The notes: generated by a model not told the origin, from the sequence alone. DNA of 64,000 bases from Symbiodinium natans (GCA_905221605.1 CAJNDS010000435.1:683730-747729), one strand, 5' to 3'; numbered from the stretch's first letter, positions 48,250 to 58,472 are shown. Made by a program: numbers and translations.

Positions 48250-49019
48250 CCCGCGACCACCACAAAGAGGCCCGATACTGCAAAAGAACCGCACCCTGAG
48301 TCGCCTCTTCAGTTACCTAGAATCGGGTCTGCTGGCATCTTGGGTTGCAGTGCGGCCCTTGTGGGTTTAGGGTTTTGTTGTAAGGTTTGAACACCTAAAC
48401 TAAGGCATTTGCCCCTTGTTTTGCCTGACATCTTCTTGTTTCGCTCTAGCTGAATCTAGATTTAAGGCACGCTTTGGGTACCTTATATCAGTAAAAAAAG
48501 ACTCGACACGCACAACAGGATTGATAACTCTGAGATCAACCCCTTCGATCGTCTGGGCGTTTTTCTCTCCTGTAAAACAGGGAAGCGAGAACACCCCCGA
48601 ACGCAGAGACTCCCCAAGACTGAAGGTTTGCGGTTTGCGGTTCAGTTTAGCTCCGTAGGCACCTTGCAAAATACGTTATTATTCCCCTTATTGGGTTCAA
48701 GAGGATTCTATTCAGGAACATTTTTCAGAGGGCTTCAAGAGCCATCCTAGTTCGGGTTGGGTTTGCTGTAGGGGTCGGAATAGTTACTAACAATATCCCC
48801 TTATGGTCCCTTTGTGATTATACTGTAATACACCCCCCCCCCCAAACCCTAAACCCTAAACCCTAAACCCTAAACCCTAATTGTTTAGGCCCCTACAGTG
48901 CAGAGGCTTGGCTGCCGAGGTCCAAAAACACAGACAACCTGACTCCGGACAAAGTCCTGGGCCAGAGTTCAGATCCCATGCTGGAGTTCATGCCCCTTGG
49001 CCTAGAACCCAAACCCTAA
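48250..49019 (+). CDS. Two-exon 3' gene end
   Basis: Exon 48250-48364 follows CTACCTCAG: PATTTKRPDTAKEPHPESPL then RIGSAGILGCSAALV, donor G|GTTTAGGG. Exon 48904-49019 follows ACAGTGCAG: AWLPRSKNTDNLTPDKVLGQ then MLEFMPLGLEPKP, stopping at TAA in a CCCTAAA unit. Join in phase. The intron holds a family E element whose right end abuts the acceptor. A second frame of exon 1 (SRLFSYLESGLLASWVAV) is also open. Product unknown. Confidence 0.5.
48772..48896. mobile_element. Family E element carrying a CCCTAAA array
   Basis: GGGGTCGGAATAGTTACTAA, CCCCTTATGGTCCCTTTGTG, a C-tract, five CCCTAAA units, then TTAGGCCCCTACA. A telomere-type array lies within the element. Confidence 0.65.
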
Positions 49020-49195
49020 ACCCTGAACCTAGAACCCTAGAGCCCTAGAGCCCTAGAACCCTAGAACCCTAGAACCCTAGAACCCTAGAACCCTAGAACC
49101 CTAGAACCCTAGAACCCTAGAACCCTAGAACCCTAGAACCCCAGAACCCTAGAACCCTAGAACCCTAGAACCCTACACCCTAAACCCTAGAACCC
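49020..49195. repeat. (CCCTAGAA)n octamer array
   Basis: About eighteen near-perfect CCCTAGAA units: another homogenised telomere-like variant, seen only here. Confidence 0.95.
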
Positions 49196-49332
49196 AAGGA
49201 ACCCTGCAGTCTTGCAATTTCCTGGAAGGTAAGACCCCCCTCAAAAACAAGGCCCTAAACTTTCCTAAAACCTCATTTCTTAGAGCCCTCAAGGAAGTCA
49301 GCATCTGAAGCTTGGACTGTCTAAAGCTTCAG

Positions 49333-49447
49333 TCTTTTTATTGATGAAGCATCCGGGTGTCGACGAAAGGAAGAGGCCTCGGGTTCCGGGGGTTCGGGGT
49401 CAGGGGCTGTAGATCTAGCAGCGTGGGATTGGGGTATGTATTCGGGC
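49333..49447 (+). CDS. Strong internal exon, Gly/Ser-rich
   Basis: Acceptor AAGCTTCAG; 38 codons LFIDEASGCRRKEEASGSGG then SGSGAVDLAAWDWGMYSG; donor GTAGGGTTTAGGG in a repeat array. Acidic-aromatic tail after a Gly/Ser linker. A 19-base microexon candidate lies at 49210-49228 (CCCTGCAG to GTAAGA). Product unknown. Confidence 0.65.
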
Positions 49448-49587
49448 GTAGGGTTTAGGGTTAAGGGCTTAGGGTTTAGGGTATAGGGCTCAGACCTTGG
49501 CAAGGGTGGCCAAGAAGACACCCTCTTACACTATTTGAAGCCCTCAAAACCTTCAGCCCCCAGCCTCCCCCTTAACCCTTAAACCCT

Positions 49588-50042
49588 ATGAGTGATTTGG
49601 TCCGGAATCGCATTCTCCTGAAGTGCATGAGGCCTTGCAGACCTAGGCTACGGTGTAGGGTTTAGGGTACAGGGTTCAGTTTGGATGGTAGGCTTCAAGG
49701 TTTTGAAGAAATATAGGGCTGCTTACTGCGATGTGGAGTATTTCGGGCTTTTTGTTCAAAGGGTTGTTTAGGGGCCTAATCCCTAATTCCTGAAACCCAC
49801 AGGGTTGAGGGTCTGGCTTTCATATTCATTTTAAAGCTCTGGCCGGCTTTAGGGGGCTGTTTGAGGGCCTAGTTTTCACCCTGAAAGACCCCGAAGAGTT
49901 TCTGGCTCAGAGTCTAGGGTTTAGGGTTCAAGTCCCCTTCATAAGATCTCGTTTCTTAAGCAGCCCACTGAACTCTTTGGGGGGTCTTCAGGCAGGGCTC
50001 CTATGCCCTCATCCCTATGCCCCAAATCCCTCAACCCTTTAA
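49588..50042 (+). CDS. Small two-exon gene, complete by reading
   Basis: Exon 49588-49652 opens MSDLVRNRILLKCMRPCRPR with no acceptor before the ATG, ending CG|GTGTAGGG. Exon 49925-50042 follows GGGTTTAG and reads VQVPFIRSRFLSSPLNSLGG, ending YAPNPSTL at TAA. Joined: 61 codons. Basic first exon. Product unknown. Confidence 0.45.
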
Positions 50043-50157
50043 ACCCAAAAACCCCTTAGTCCCTAAACCCCTAGCCCTAAACCCTAAACCCTAAACCCCT
50101 AACCCGAAACCCTAAACCCCCAAACCCCAAACCCGGCGTCGCATTTCCTCCTTGCAG

Positions 50158-50239
50158 GCTGGGCTGGTACAACGACACCCAGGGACGCTACTTCCCCGAC
50201 TTCGTGGACAGCCTGCTAGAGAACCACAGGCCTCGAAGG
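50158..50239 (+). CDS. Strong internal exon
   Basis: Acceptor CCTCCTTGCAG after CCCTAAA repeats; LGWYNDTQGRYFPDFVDSLL then ENHRPRR; donor G|GTTTAGGG-type. About 90 percent G/C third bases. Product unknown. Confidence 0.7.
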
Positions 50240-50439
50240 GTTTAGGGTTTGGGGTTTAGGGTTTAGGGTTTAGGGTTCAGGGTTTAGGGTTCAAGGTCAA
50301 GGGGTGGGGTAGCCCCTCAGCTTAGTAAGGGACTCAAGGGCTTCAGGGCAGTTTAGGGTTTTGTGGGTTATGTCCCGGCGCCAGTCCTGAGTTGGGAGTA
50401 AACCCGACACCCTGAAACCCAACCCCCTAAACCCTAAAA

Positions 50440-50745
50440 CCCTTCATGCCGGCCGCGGTTTGATAGGGGTACTCTCTGTAAAGTCAAGTTTGCTGTGCTA
50501 ATTATTCAGGACGCACTGACTGTTTGGGGGTGCACGCTGGGATTCTCCAGTAAGTCAGATCGTCCGGGTGTGGTGAGAAAGTTTCGTGCGGCGAGCTTTC
50601 AAAATAAAATGCCGGGCCTCGCTGTCCCTCTTAAACTCATCTCAACACCTCCCTTTTTGGAATCATGTAAAAACCGTGGTTCGTTAAAAGAGAGCAGAAA
50701 CCAGCTTCGACTGTTCCGGGAGGGGGGGGAGGGAACGCGCTAAAG
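50440..50745. other. Unassigned mixed sequence before the RNase H frame
   Basis: No telomere motif for 300 bases. An 82-codon frame (50495-50743, including SSKSDRPGVVRKFRAASFQN) is open but not recognised. May belong to the same element as the RNase H frame downstream. Confidence 0.35.
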
Positions 50746-50848
50746 CAGGTCCAACATGAACCCTTAACCCTACACCCTGAACCCAAAACCCTCAAAGCCT
50801 CAAACGCTAGAACCCTAATGTCCTAAACCACAAGACGAAGGCATTCCT

Positions 50849-51388
50849 TTGGCCAGGGTTGCAAGTTGGGGTGTGACGGAAGCCCAGCCGCAAGAATCTA
50901 CCAACAATGTCATCTCTTCAGGCATATTGCCAGGTATGATACAAACTGTCTTCCGGGCAGAACTTTTTGCTGTAAATGTTGCACTCGCATATGATGGATG
51001 CTGCGAAATTTTCTGTGACAATCAAGCCGCGGTCAAAGTGGTACAAGCTGTCATTAATGGAAATGACACTATGGACTATTGGGTCACTCACCCGGATCGT
51101 GACCTCATACAGACCACTATTAATATTCTGAAGAGAAAACAGCCGGGCAGCTGCAAAATTTTCTGGACAAAGGCACACAAGTCTTTACAAGACGCAAGGG
51201 ATTTCTCCGAGCTATGGCAGATCTTCCACAATAACCGTGCAGATATTCTGGCAAAACAAGCCCTCCACTCCATGTCTGATGAACTCCGCAAAAGAAGAAA
51301 CGATCTGGTATGGGAGTTCCGGTGTTTCCTCAAAACCAAGCTGAATTCCGCTCTCCTCCTGAGAAGGATCTTTGACGAGTTTCCCTAG
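50849..51388 (+). CDS. Orphan RNase H domain, retroelement remnant
   Basis: 179 codons. E in RAELFAVNVAL (about residue 38), D in IFCDNQAAVKVV (about 57) and D in NNRADILAKQAL (about 130) match three of the four catalytic acids of an RNase H fold; the strand with the first D is missing or lies upstream of the frame start. No polymerase is adjacent. TAG stop at 51388. It differs from the RNase H of the element at 37861. Likely a fossil of a retrotransposon placed inside an intron. Confidence 0.7.
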   Translation: MARVASWGVTEAQPQESTNNVISSGILPGMIQTVFRAELFAVNVALAYDGCCEIFCDNQAAVKVVQAVINGNDTMDYWVTHPDRDLIQTTINILKRKQPGSCKIFWTKAHKSLQDARDFSELWQIFHNNRADILAKQALHSMSDELRKRRNDLVWEFRCFLKTKLNSALLLRRIFDEFP

Positions 51389-51746
51389 TTGCTTCTTGTC
51401 CCATCTCCCTTGCAACATGCATGGGGTGGTTTCACGCAGACAATATGCTGGACTCCACCATGCAATGTCCGACCTAAACCCCTAAAATCTTAAAGCACTA
51501 AAACCCTTAACCCTGACCCCCTAAAAACCTCAAACCCTGAAACCCCCCCAAAAAAGCCCTAAACCGTAAACAAAAACCTAAAGAAGACCTAAACCTCTAA
51601 AGCAAAACGAAACGCTAAACCCTCAAAAAAAACCCTAAAACCCTTAAACAACAAAACAAGCAATAAAAAAACGCTAAACCCTCAAAAAAACCCTAAAACC
51701 CTTAAAAAAAATCGCTAAGCCCTCAAACCCCTGAACCTCCTGGCAG

Positions 51747-53524
51747 CTCGCTGGTCCTCAACGCCATTAGCACCGACTACGTGGGGCTCAGCGGATCCTT
51801 CGAGCTGACGCGGCTTGACCTGAAAGAGGGTTTGGGGTTTGGGGTTTAGGGTTTAGGGTTTAGGGGTTAGGGGTTAGGGGTTAGGGCTGAGGCTTTAAGG
51901 TTTGGGGCTTAGGGTTTAGGACGAAGCTTTAGGTTCAGGTCTTTGGTTAGGGTCTGGGGACCCTGAGCTGGAGAGCCGAGGATGCGAATCCAGAGCTTTT
52001 GCGCGACTTGGCTCGGCTTTCATTGTCGGCTTTTGGTTTAGGGTTTAGGGTTTAAGGTTTAGGGTTAGGGTGAACTGAGGGTTTATGTGGTTTATTGCTT
52101 CAGGCTGGTTATGGTTTCTGGAGTAGGGTAGGGAAGCTTCAGACCCAAAACCCTAATCCCCCGCAAGTTCACATCCGCAGGTTTGTGAGAGAGGCCCAGG
52201 TTGGGTTTAGGGTTTTGGGGGGTTGCGGTTTGAAGGTTGTGTTTGGTTTTGGGGTTTAGGGTTTAACGTGTAGGGATTAGGTTTGGGCGGTTTAGGGCTT
52301 GGGCTTGGGAATTGTGTGTTGTGTGTAGTTTAGTTTTGGGTTGTGGGGGGGGGGGGGGGGGGGGGCAGGCTTCCAGTGCAGTCTGCTGTCGTATCTTTAT
52401 GTTTGCATGATGTAGGGGTCTATTTATTTAGAGTCGGTAATTTGGTAGTTCGTTTCTCTTCTCAGTTAAAACGATCCTACGCGGAAGCTTCTTGGTAGTT
52501 TCTTAGGCTCCTGCATCAAGCCCTGGCAAAAGAGCGAAGTCTAAAGGGTTTGGGGCTTAAGTTTCAGTGCTTCAGCTTTCTGGAGCGTGGCACGGTCAAG
52601 GATGGTGCCAATTCAAGCTGTGTCCGAAGCCCTACTACCCATTGCTTAAGAACTCGCCACTTAAATAGGAAAATAGGGATTATCACATATATTTATTCAT
52701 TTATTCTTTAGGCGGTTCTGAGGCAAATAGTAGGCTAAGCCCGAAACGGCGCCCTTGTGCAGAACACGACCACGACCACCATGACGACCCAGACCACAGA
52801 CCCGGCCTCAGATCTCAACCGGTCGTGACTTTATGGGCCTCAAAGCCTCAACCCTGAGCGAAATCCTCTAAACCCCAAAGGCCCCCCACCCACAGCCAAC
52901 CCAAAAAAAAATGACTAAGAAGACCCCAAAAAACCTAAACCCTGAACCCTTCAAAAAAGCAACAAAGCCCTAAACCCCAAGCTCCCAAAGCCCTTCAGGG
53001 CTCGGAGTCCCATAGGTTTGGAGGCGTTGCGGGTCCCAGCTTCGGCGCTTTCGATTTTCAGGGGTTTGGGTTAGGATTTAGGGTTTAGGGTTTAGGGTTT
53101 AGGGTTTTGGGTTTTGGGTTTTGGGTTTAGGGTTTAGGGTTTAGGGTTTAGAGCAACTGAACCTTAAAAGGCTGTCATGGCTCATATACCCTCACAGGGA
53201 CTGTTGTCGTACGGGGGCTGTTGATGTTCGAATTGGTTTTGTTGCAACCTCCCGCCCCCCGCACCCCCACGCCAACCCCCAACCCCCAAACCCCCAACCC
53301 CCAAATGGGTCCCCGCCCCCCCCCGCCCTTCGACCCCTGAATCTCTATTCCTAAACCCTAAACCCTAAACCCTAACCCTAAACCCGAAACCCGAAACCCT
53401 AAACCCTAAACCCCAATCAACCCTAAACCCTGTTTAAAGGAGCCCATGAGTCAAACTGCGGGCCGAACACACACCTCTGTGTGCAATCTTCAGACTTCTT
53501 CGGTTGCAGCCGCCGTGCCCTAGG
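51747..53524 (+). CDS. Two-exon model
   Basis: Exon 51747-51829 follows CTCCTGGCAG and reads SLVLNAISTDYVGLSGSFEL then TRLDLKE, with donor G|GTTTGGGG. Exon 53440-53524 follows TTTAAAG and reads AHESNCGPNTHLCVQSSDFF then GCSRRAL with four Cys, donor GG|GTATAGGG. Join in phase across a 1.6-kb intron that has TTTGGGG at its start and CCCTAAA near its end. The Cys spacing is loosely EGF-like, too short to name. Confidence 0.6.
52335..52365. repeat. Poly-G tract
   Basis: About 20 G at 52347-52366; length may be unreliable. Confidence 0.9.
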
Positions 53525-54065
53525 GTATAGGGTTTAGGGTTTAGGGTTTAGGGTTCAGGGGTGGTGTAGGGTATAGTGGGTTGAGGGCCAACCCTCACTC
53601 TCTCCACCTTGAAGATCAAGAGGCCTTGCGAGCCCTAAATCCCTCAAAGCCCTAAACCCTAAACCCAAAACCCAAACCCAAAACCTTTACCCTTGGTGCT
53701 CCACCGAGACGACCTTCACCTCAACACTCACTCCCGGCGTCAAGCTCAGCAGAGCTCAGCAGAGCTCAGTATGAAGTGCGGGCGTTTATTGGGTTGTAGA
53801 GCCTTAAGGGGTAGAAGGACCCCTAGAAGGGACCCCTAGTCTTTGTCTTGGTCCCCTATATAACCCCTGTATACATATATATATATGTACCTTTAGTCCC
53901 CTCATGTCCTCATGTAGGGCTTCCGGGGGTCTGAAACCCTCAACGCCTCAACTGTTCTAGGCAGCCCTTAACCCGTTCGGACTTGATCACCATCTTGGTA
54001 TTGCTCACGAAGAGAAACAAGGCTAGGGTTTGTAGGGTTTAGGGCTTTAAGTTTATAGGGTTTAG

Positions 54066-54278
54066 GGCAACGTAGTGTGAAGCAAGAGAAGTTGATGATG
54101 ATGCCCCAGATGGCGTGCCTTGCAAAGCAAGTCCATGATCTAAAGAGAGCGCACGTGGTGCTTCGCATGTGTTGACCGACAAGCGAAGACTTGGGTGCGC
54201 AGCACACTGGACCACCTGTGGTACGATGACATGACCCAGCTAGATTTTCGGAAAGCTCCTCCTGTCGATTTCTATATG
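54066..54278 (+). CDS. Two exons with 34-base intron
   Basis: Exon 54066-54168 follows GGTTTAG and reads QRSVKQEKLMMMPQMACLAK then VHDLKRAHVVLR. A 34-base intron (GTGTTG to GCGCAG) leads to exon 54203-54278, TLDHLWYDDMTQLDFRKAPP then VDFYM, in matching phase, with donor GTTGGC. Alternatively the second frame reads on to TAA at 54380. Product unknown. Confidence 0.5.
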
Positions 54279-54454
54279 GTTGGCTTTTCCATGCCAGGCC
54301 TTCAGCCTTGCTTTAGCAGAAGCCAGCCGGCTTTTCTTTGCGCTGGCCTAGATCTTAGGGACTGGGTGGGTAGCCTTTAACCTTTTTGGTTATACCGAAT
54401 CTTACAATGTATAGCCCCTAAGACATATACTCTTGAACCAGCCCCCCTGGCAAT

Positions 54455-55010
54455 CTAGGAGAAGGTGGCACGGCTGTTGAAACCACACGAGGGCTTCTTC
54501 TTATCGTTTGGTTCACGTCGTTCGGGCGTTCGCTACGTTCATTTCATTCATATCTTCATTTCTTTCTCTAATTCACTTCTCTCTTCGTATTACTATTTAA
54601 GAGAACACAAGTATAAAGAGGTGAGTTTACGAGCGAATGGCATGAATTGTGTGAACGTGAACTCGCTTCATTCGTTCGTTCATTTGTAGAGCGCGTACTC
54701 TTCCTCATTTTGCGCTCTGTACTCGTTACTTCGTTCATATTATTCCCGGGTTTTCTCGCTTCTTTTCATTCATTGAAAACTCCCCGTTAATAATCGTCTC
54801 TTCGTAGTGCACTTTATTCACTCCTGGACACCTTTGGAATCTTCTCCGTGTTCCTTTCCTTCGTTCCATATTAAATTGACTTGCAAGGAAACGCGGCAGT
54901 CATTTAATGTCGAACGAAGGCAAGAGACAAGGGTAAAAAGTCATTAACATATTAGCAAACGCGCTCTTTACCGCCATTTTAATGTTGTGTGTAAAAAGTG
55001 AGGAGATTCC
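54455..55010. other. AT-richer block with TTCGTTC motifs
   Basis: Scattered TTCGTTCGTTCATT-type repeats and no telomere motif. A 74-codon frame (54465-54689) is open but unrecognised. Similar in character to the blocks at 6.0 and 20.0 kb. Confidence 0.4.
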
Positions 55011-55151
55011 GGAAGGTTAGACAGGCGTTGTGTGGTCCCGACTGTTCGCCCTAAAATCCTACACCCTAAGAACCAAACGCCCTAAAATCCTGAACCCTAA
55101 GCCCCCTTAACCTACGGGCTCACAGAGCTCATGGCCCCCCCTGCGTCTTAG

Positions 55152-55679
55152 AGGAGAGGTCGATGAGTACACGGATTATTCGCACTGGTAGGTTCAATCC
55201 TAAACCCGAACCCCTCAGCCCTATTTTCCAAACCCTAAACGAGGTCTTGGTTTTGGGGATGTTGATTCAGGGTAGGAATGGGGCTGTTGATTCAGGGTTC
55301 AAAGGGTTTAGGAAGTTCGGGCATAGGAAGCTCAGGTTTTCCATTTAGGCCTCTTATTTCTTCCGCGGCTTGCCCTGAAGGCTGGTCTAGGCTTCGGAGT
55401 GTGTGTGTGTGTGTGTTTTTGTTTTTTTCGTGCTTAGGCCTCGCCGCAAGCACACCCTGGTTGATCCTGCGAACCCCAAACCGTAAACCCTAAACTTTGT
55501 CATAGTTGGATAACATCTTACATGTTTAAGGGTACCTAAACCCAATAAGGAATAGAAATTTACATTCTTTAATGCTATCCCAACCATGAACTAGTACACC
55601 CCATCTCCTGAAGCGGGAATCCTACAACCCACAGCTCGTTGGGAGTCAAGGCGAGTCCAGCAGCGCGTTTCTCGGCTGA
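55152..55679 (+). CDS. Three-exon 3' gene end
   Basis: Exon 55152-55187 follows GCGTCTTAG, reads GEVDEYTDYSH and ends TG|GTAGGT. Exon 55438-55459 follows CGTGCTTAG and reads PRRKHTL, ending CTG|GTTGAT. Exon 55635-55679 follows CCCACAG and reads LVGSQGESSSAFLG to TGA. All joins in phase. In another frame the last island reads SLGVKASPAARFSAELPSLQ to CAG|GTTCAG, so it may be internal. Product unknown. Confidence 0.45.
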
Positions 55680-55848
55680 GTTGCCATCTCTGCAGGTTCA
55701 GGGTTGAGGGTTTTTATAGGGTTTAGGGTTTAGGGGTTTAGGGGTTTATAATGGAGTTTATGGGGTTTATAGGGTTTTGGGGTTTAGGGGTTTACAGGGT
55801 TTAGGGTTCGCGGGTTTAGGGGTTTATAGGGTTTAGTTTGGGGTTTAG

Positions 55849-55928
55849 CAACCTGCAATCCCTGTAAACCTTACGCCCAACGAGCTCGCAAGATCCGACG
55901 CCCCATGCATAAACCCGAGACCCTCTAA
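55849..55928 (+). CDS. Terminal exon with TTTAG acceptor
   Basis: AG of GGGTTTAG, then TCNPCKPYAQRARKIRRPMH, KPETL and TAA. CxxC followed by a basic region. Product unknown. Confidence 0.4.
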
Positions 55929-56119
55929 ACTTCAGGGGTTATATGGACATTTCGCAAACTAGGGGGTACCCCTTTTATTCCCCATATAGAATAGACTCCC
56001 CTTAAAGGAACCCCCAAAAAGGGTACCCCTATTTTCGGAAACCCCGGTATAGGGTTTAAGTTTTAGAAGTTGTGTAAGGAACGGGGCTTATAGGGATCTT
56101 TGGCCTGAATGGCGCTTCT

Positions 56120-56592
56120 ATGAAGCTCAATGGTTGGTGCTTCGGCTGTTTGTCTAGGAGCTTTAGCAGGGCATCAGATTTACATCAGGATGTTCCCCCC
56201 CTTTTTCTAACAGTCCTTCATAGGGATTATATTGGTGGGTACTATAATCCCCTTTTTAAGGACTCCCTGTTAGAACATCCTAAGTCTTTACAGGTGGAGG
56301 GCCTCTCGACGCAGGCTCTAAGGGTTGACGTTGGGATGTTCCCCCTTATACTAGCAGTCCTTAATAGGGATTCTAGTAACCCCCCTCATGATAATCTGTA
56401 CTAAGGGACTGCTAGTATACAGGGGGAAGATCCCGAAGTTTTATGGGTCTCAAAGTTCCGGACCCGAAGCCTGGGGCCTCCAAGCTCCGTGCAAGGTCTA
56501 CCTTGCCCATCTATGGCATGTCTGGCTGCGCCTCACCTGCCAAGCCGGCAATGCCCTGATGGGATGACCCTAAACCCTCTTAGACGTGGGAT
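56120..56592 (+). CDS. Three exons separated by family A elements
   Basis: Exon 56120-56191 (or from 56158 after TGTCTAG) opens MKLNGWCFGC and ends SDLHQD at GGAT|GTTCCC. Exon 56294-56337 follows TCTTTACAG, reads VEGLSTQALRVDVG and again ends GGGAT|GTTCCC. Exon 56470-56592 follows ACCCGAAG, reads LGPPSSVQGLPCPSMACLAA and ends LRRG at GGGAT|GTTCCC. All three donors lie at the same position in the left end of a family A element, and phases match. The best evidence in the window for an element that inserts as an intron. Product unknown. Confidence 0.5.
56187..56282. mobile_element. Palindromic element, family A copy 5
   Basis: AGGATGTTCCCCCCCTTTTT on the left and TGTTAGAACATCCT on the right. 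Makes up most of the intron 56192-56293. Confidence 0.8.
56331..56437. mobile_element. Palindromic element, family A copy 6
   Basis: TTGGGATGTTCCCCCTTATA on the left, TATACAGGGGGAAGATCCCGAA on the right; begins in the last codons of the exon 56294-56337. Confidence 0.85.
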
Positions 56593-56640
56593 GTTCCCCC
56601 GTTCTACGAACAGTCCTTAATAGGGATCATACCCTGCCCT
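56586..56640. mobile_element. Palindromic element, family A copy 7, broken
   Basis: Left half only: GTGGGATGTTCCCCCGTTCT and AACAGTCCTTAATAGGGATC; the right half is replaced by a G-tract. Confidence 0.7.
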
Positions 56641-57045
56641 TTGTGTAGGGGGGGGGGGGGCTGCATCTGTGGACCCCGGGTTTAAGGCACACTTTTTCTC
56701 AGGCCTCAAAACAAAACATCCCGAGGCCGGCACCCTCTTTGCTCTCTTCATGCTTAGGGTTTTGGGGTTAGGGTTTAGGGTTTAGGGTTTAGGGTTTAGG
56801 GTTTGGTCATTCGGGCTTGACCCGATTGGATTGATGTGGGGGTTGGGGGGTTGGGGTTTGGCCTGGTTGAATGAGTTTGGCACTCTCCCAACTAAAACAT
56901 CACGGTCAGTGAAGGCCTCCGCATGAGAACAGGAGACCTGTAAAGGCCCCTAATTTAGGGACCGAAGCCCTGAGACCTAAACCCTGCAAACCCTACACCC
57001 TGAACCCTACACCCTAAAGCCTAAACCCTGCTTTCAAGGTCTCAG

Positions 57046-57087
57046 GCTCCTCCTCCCGGTTGCGCCACTGATTCTGCTGGGTTTCAT
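57046..57087 (+). CDS. Candidate exon, hydrophobic
   Basis: Acceptor GGTCTCAG; LLLPVAPLILLGF; donor AT|GTGAGG. May encode part of a membrane helix or signal peptide. Product unknown. Confidence 0.45.
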
Positions 57088-57183
57088 GTGAGGCGGGGAA
57101 ATCCCGCTGTAGCCCCAAGGGGTCCAATCTGCTGAGGGGGGTTTCGGTTTAGGCTCGAAGCCCGGAGGCCCTAGAAACTCGAG

Positions 57184-57241
57184 GGTTTAGGGTTTAGGGC
57201 TTAGGGTTTAGGGTTTAGGGTTTAGGGTTTAGGGTTTAGGG
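57184..57241. repeat. TTTAGGG array
   Basis: Eight units. The following VTIDVPETW (57242-57268, ending at GTGACC) may be a mini-exon with TTTAG acceptor. Confidence 0.85.
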
Positions 57242-57384
57242 TAACCATTGACGTCCCGGAAACATGGGTGACCCTAAAATAGCCCAAGCCTTGCAGGCAC
57301 CTCAACCAGCAACTGAAACCCGAAGGCTGATCGTGTTTTTCTTAGGCAACTTGGAGGGGTTTACGAGAATAAGGGTACGAGAAT

Positions 57385-57480
57385 AGGGGACCCGCAATAT
57401 AGACCCCCAAGTAGTAGGATCCCCTTGCAAGAAGGACCCCAATAAGGCACCACATAATATCGTAAACCCCAGGTTGTTTT
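57385..57480. repeat. Dispersed repeat, copy 2 (see 386-500)
   Basis: AGTAGGATCCCC, GAAGGACCCCAATAAGGCAC and ATATCGTAAACCCC align in order with 395-460. Confidence 0.5.
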
Positions 57481-57845
57481 ATTTTCTTAATATAGTGGGC
57501 GGAATAAGTACTAAGAGTCTACCCAAAACTGGCCCAACACCCTATTCTAGTTATTAGGACCCCGGTAGCAGCCAACTTGGGAGCTCAGGGTTTGTAGTGT
57601 TGGGGTTAGCAGGGTTTGGGTTTGGGTTTAGGGTTTAGGGTTTAGGGGGTGGGGTCTCGGTTGCAGGGGGTTTAGGGTTGATAGTTTTGGATTAAGAGTC
57701 CTTTATCGGGATTATACAGCACGTACCCCCTATCATAATCAACAAGTTGGACAGATTGGACCTCAGGGGTAGGCCCTAGGTTAGATAGGTGGAGACTCGA
57801 GCCCAAGCTGCACCTGCGAAGCAGGATGTGTCTTTGCTGGGGTTT

Positions 57846-57965
57846 CCCTAAACCCTAAACCCTAAACCCTAAACCCTAAACCCTAAACCCTAAGCCCTAA
57901 GCCCTAAGCCCTAAACCCTAAACCCTAAACCCTAAACCCTAAACCCTAACCCTAAACCCTAACCC
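57846..57965. repeat. CCCTAAA array with CCCTAAG block
   Basis: About seventeen units; three consecutive CCCTAAG units sit in the middle. Confidence 0.95.
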
Positions 57966-58142
57966 CTCTAAACACGAAGCCCTAAACCCTAGGCCGATGT
58001 TCTGCCGATTTCCTACGATTGGTCGTTTCAGAAGTCGGGTAGACGGGCCTCAAGAGTTTTTTGGGTTTGTTATAGTGTAAATATACAGGGACCATAGGGG
58101 AATAATGTCATTGTGTCTCAACAAGTACTATACGCCCTGCAG

Positions 58143-58214
58143 GTTATCCAGGGCCGGTACAACCCAAAGGACTTGAATAGACCTCAGCAAGCCCGACGAA
58201 GCAACCTACCCTGA
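58143..58214 (+). CDS. Terminal exon
   Basis: Acceptor CGCCCTGCAG; VIQGRYNPKDLNRPQQARRS then NLP and TGA. A family E relic lies just upstream (58076-58125, inverted). Product unknown. Confidence 0.5.
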   Translation, partial: VIQGRYNPKDLNRPQQARRSNLP

Positions 58215-58472
58215 ACTTCAGTTCACCTTCCATCCGCCTCACCCCAAAACTGAACCTTAAAGCTTCTGAGCATTGCAATCCCCAAAACCCAATTTCGGGC
58301 GAGCTACCTGGAGGCTCATGGGTACAATCCTTGTAATATTCTCACCCGACGTCTCGTGAGATGTTTGTTTTAAGTTAGATGTGCAGCTGCAACTGGTTAG
58401 CCCTAAACCCGAAACCCAAAACCCTTTCGGGTACAAGTACCCACGAACCTTCAAGAGCTGACCCGCACTCAG

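Noticed and set aside
55452-55470. CCTGGTTGATCCTGC, resembling the 5' start of 18S rRNA
   Set aside because: The match ends after about 15 bases and no rRNA sequence follows; it lies in an exon-like island.
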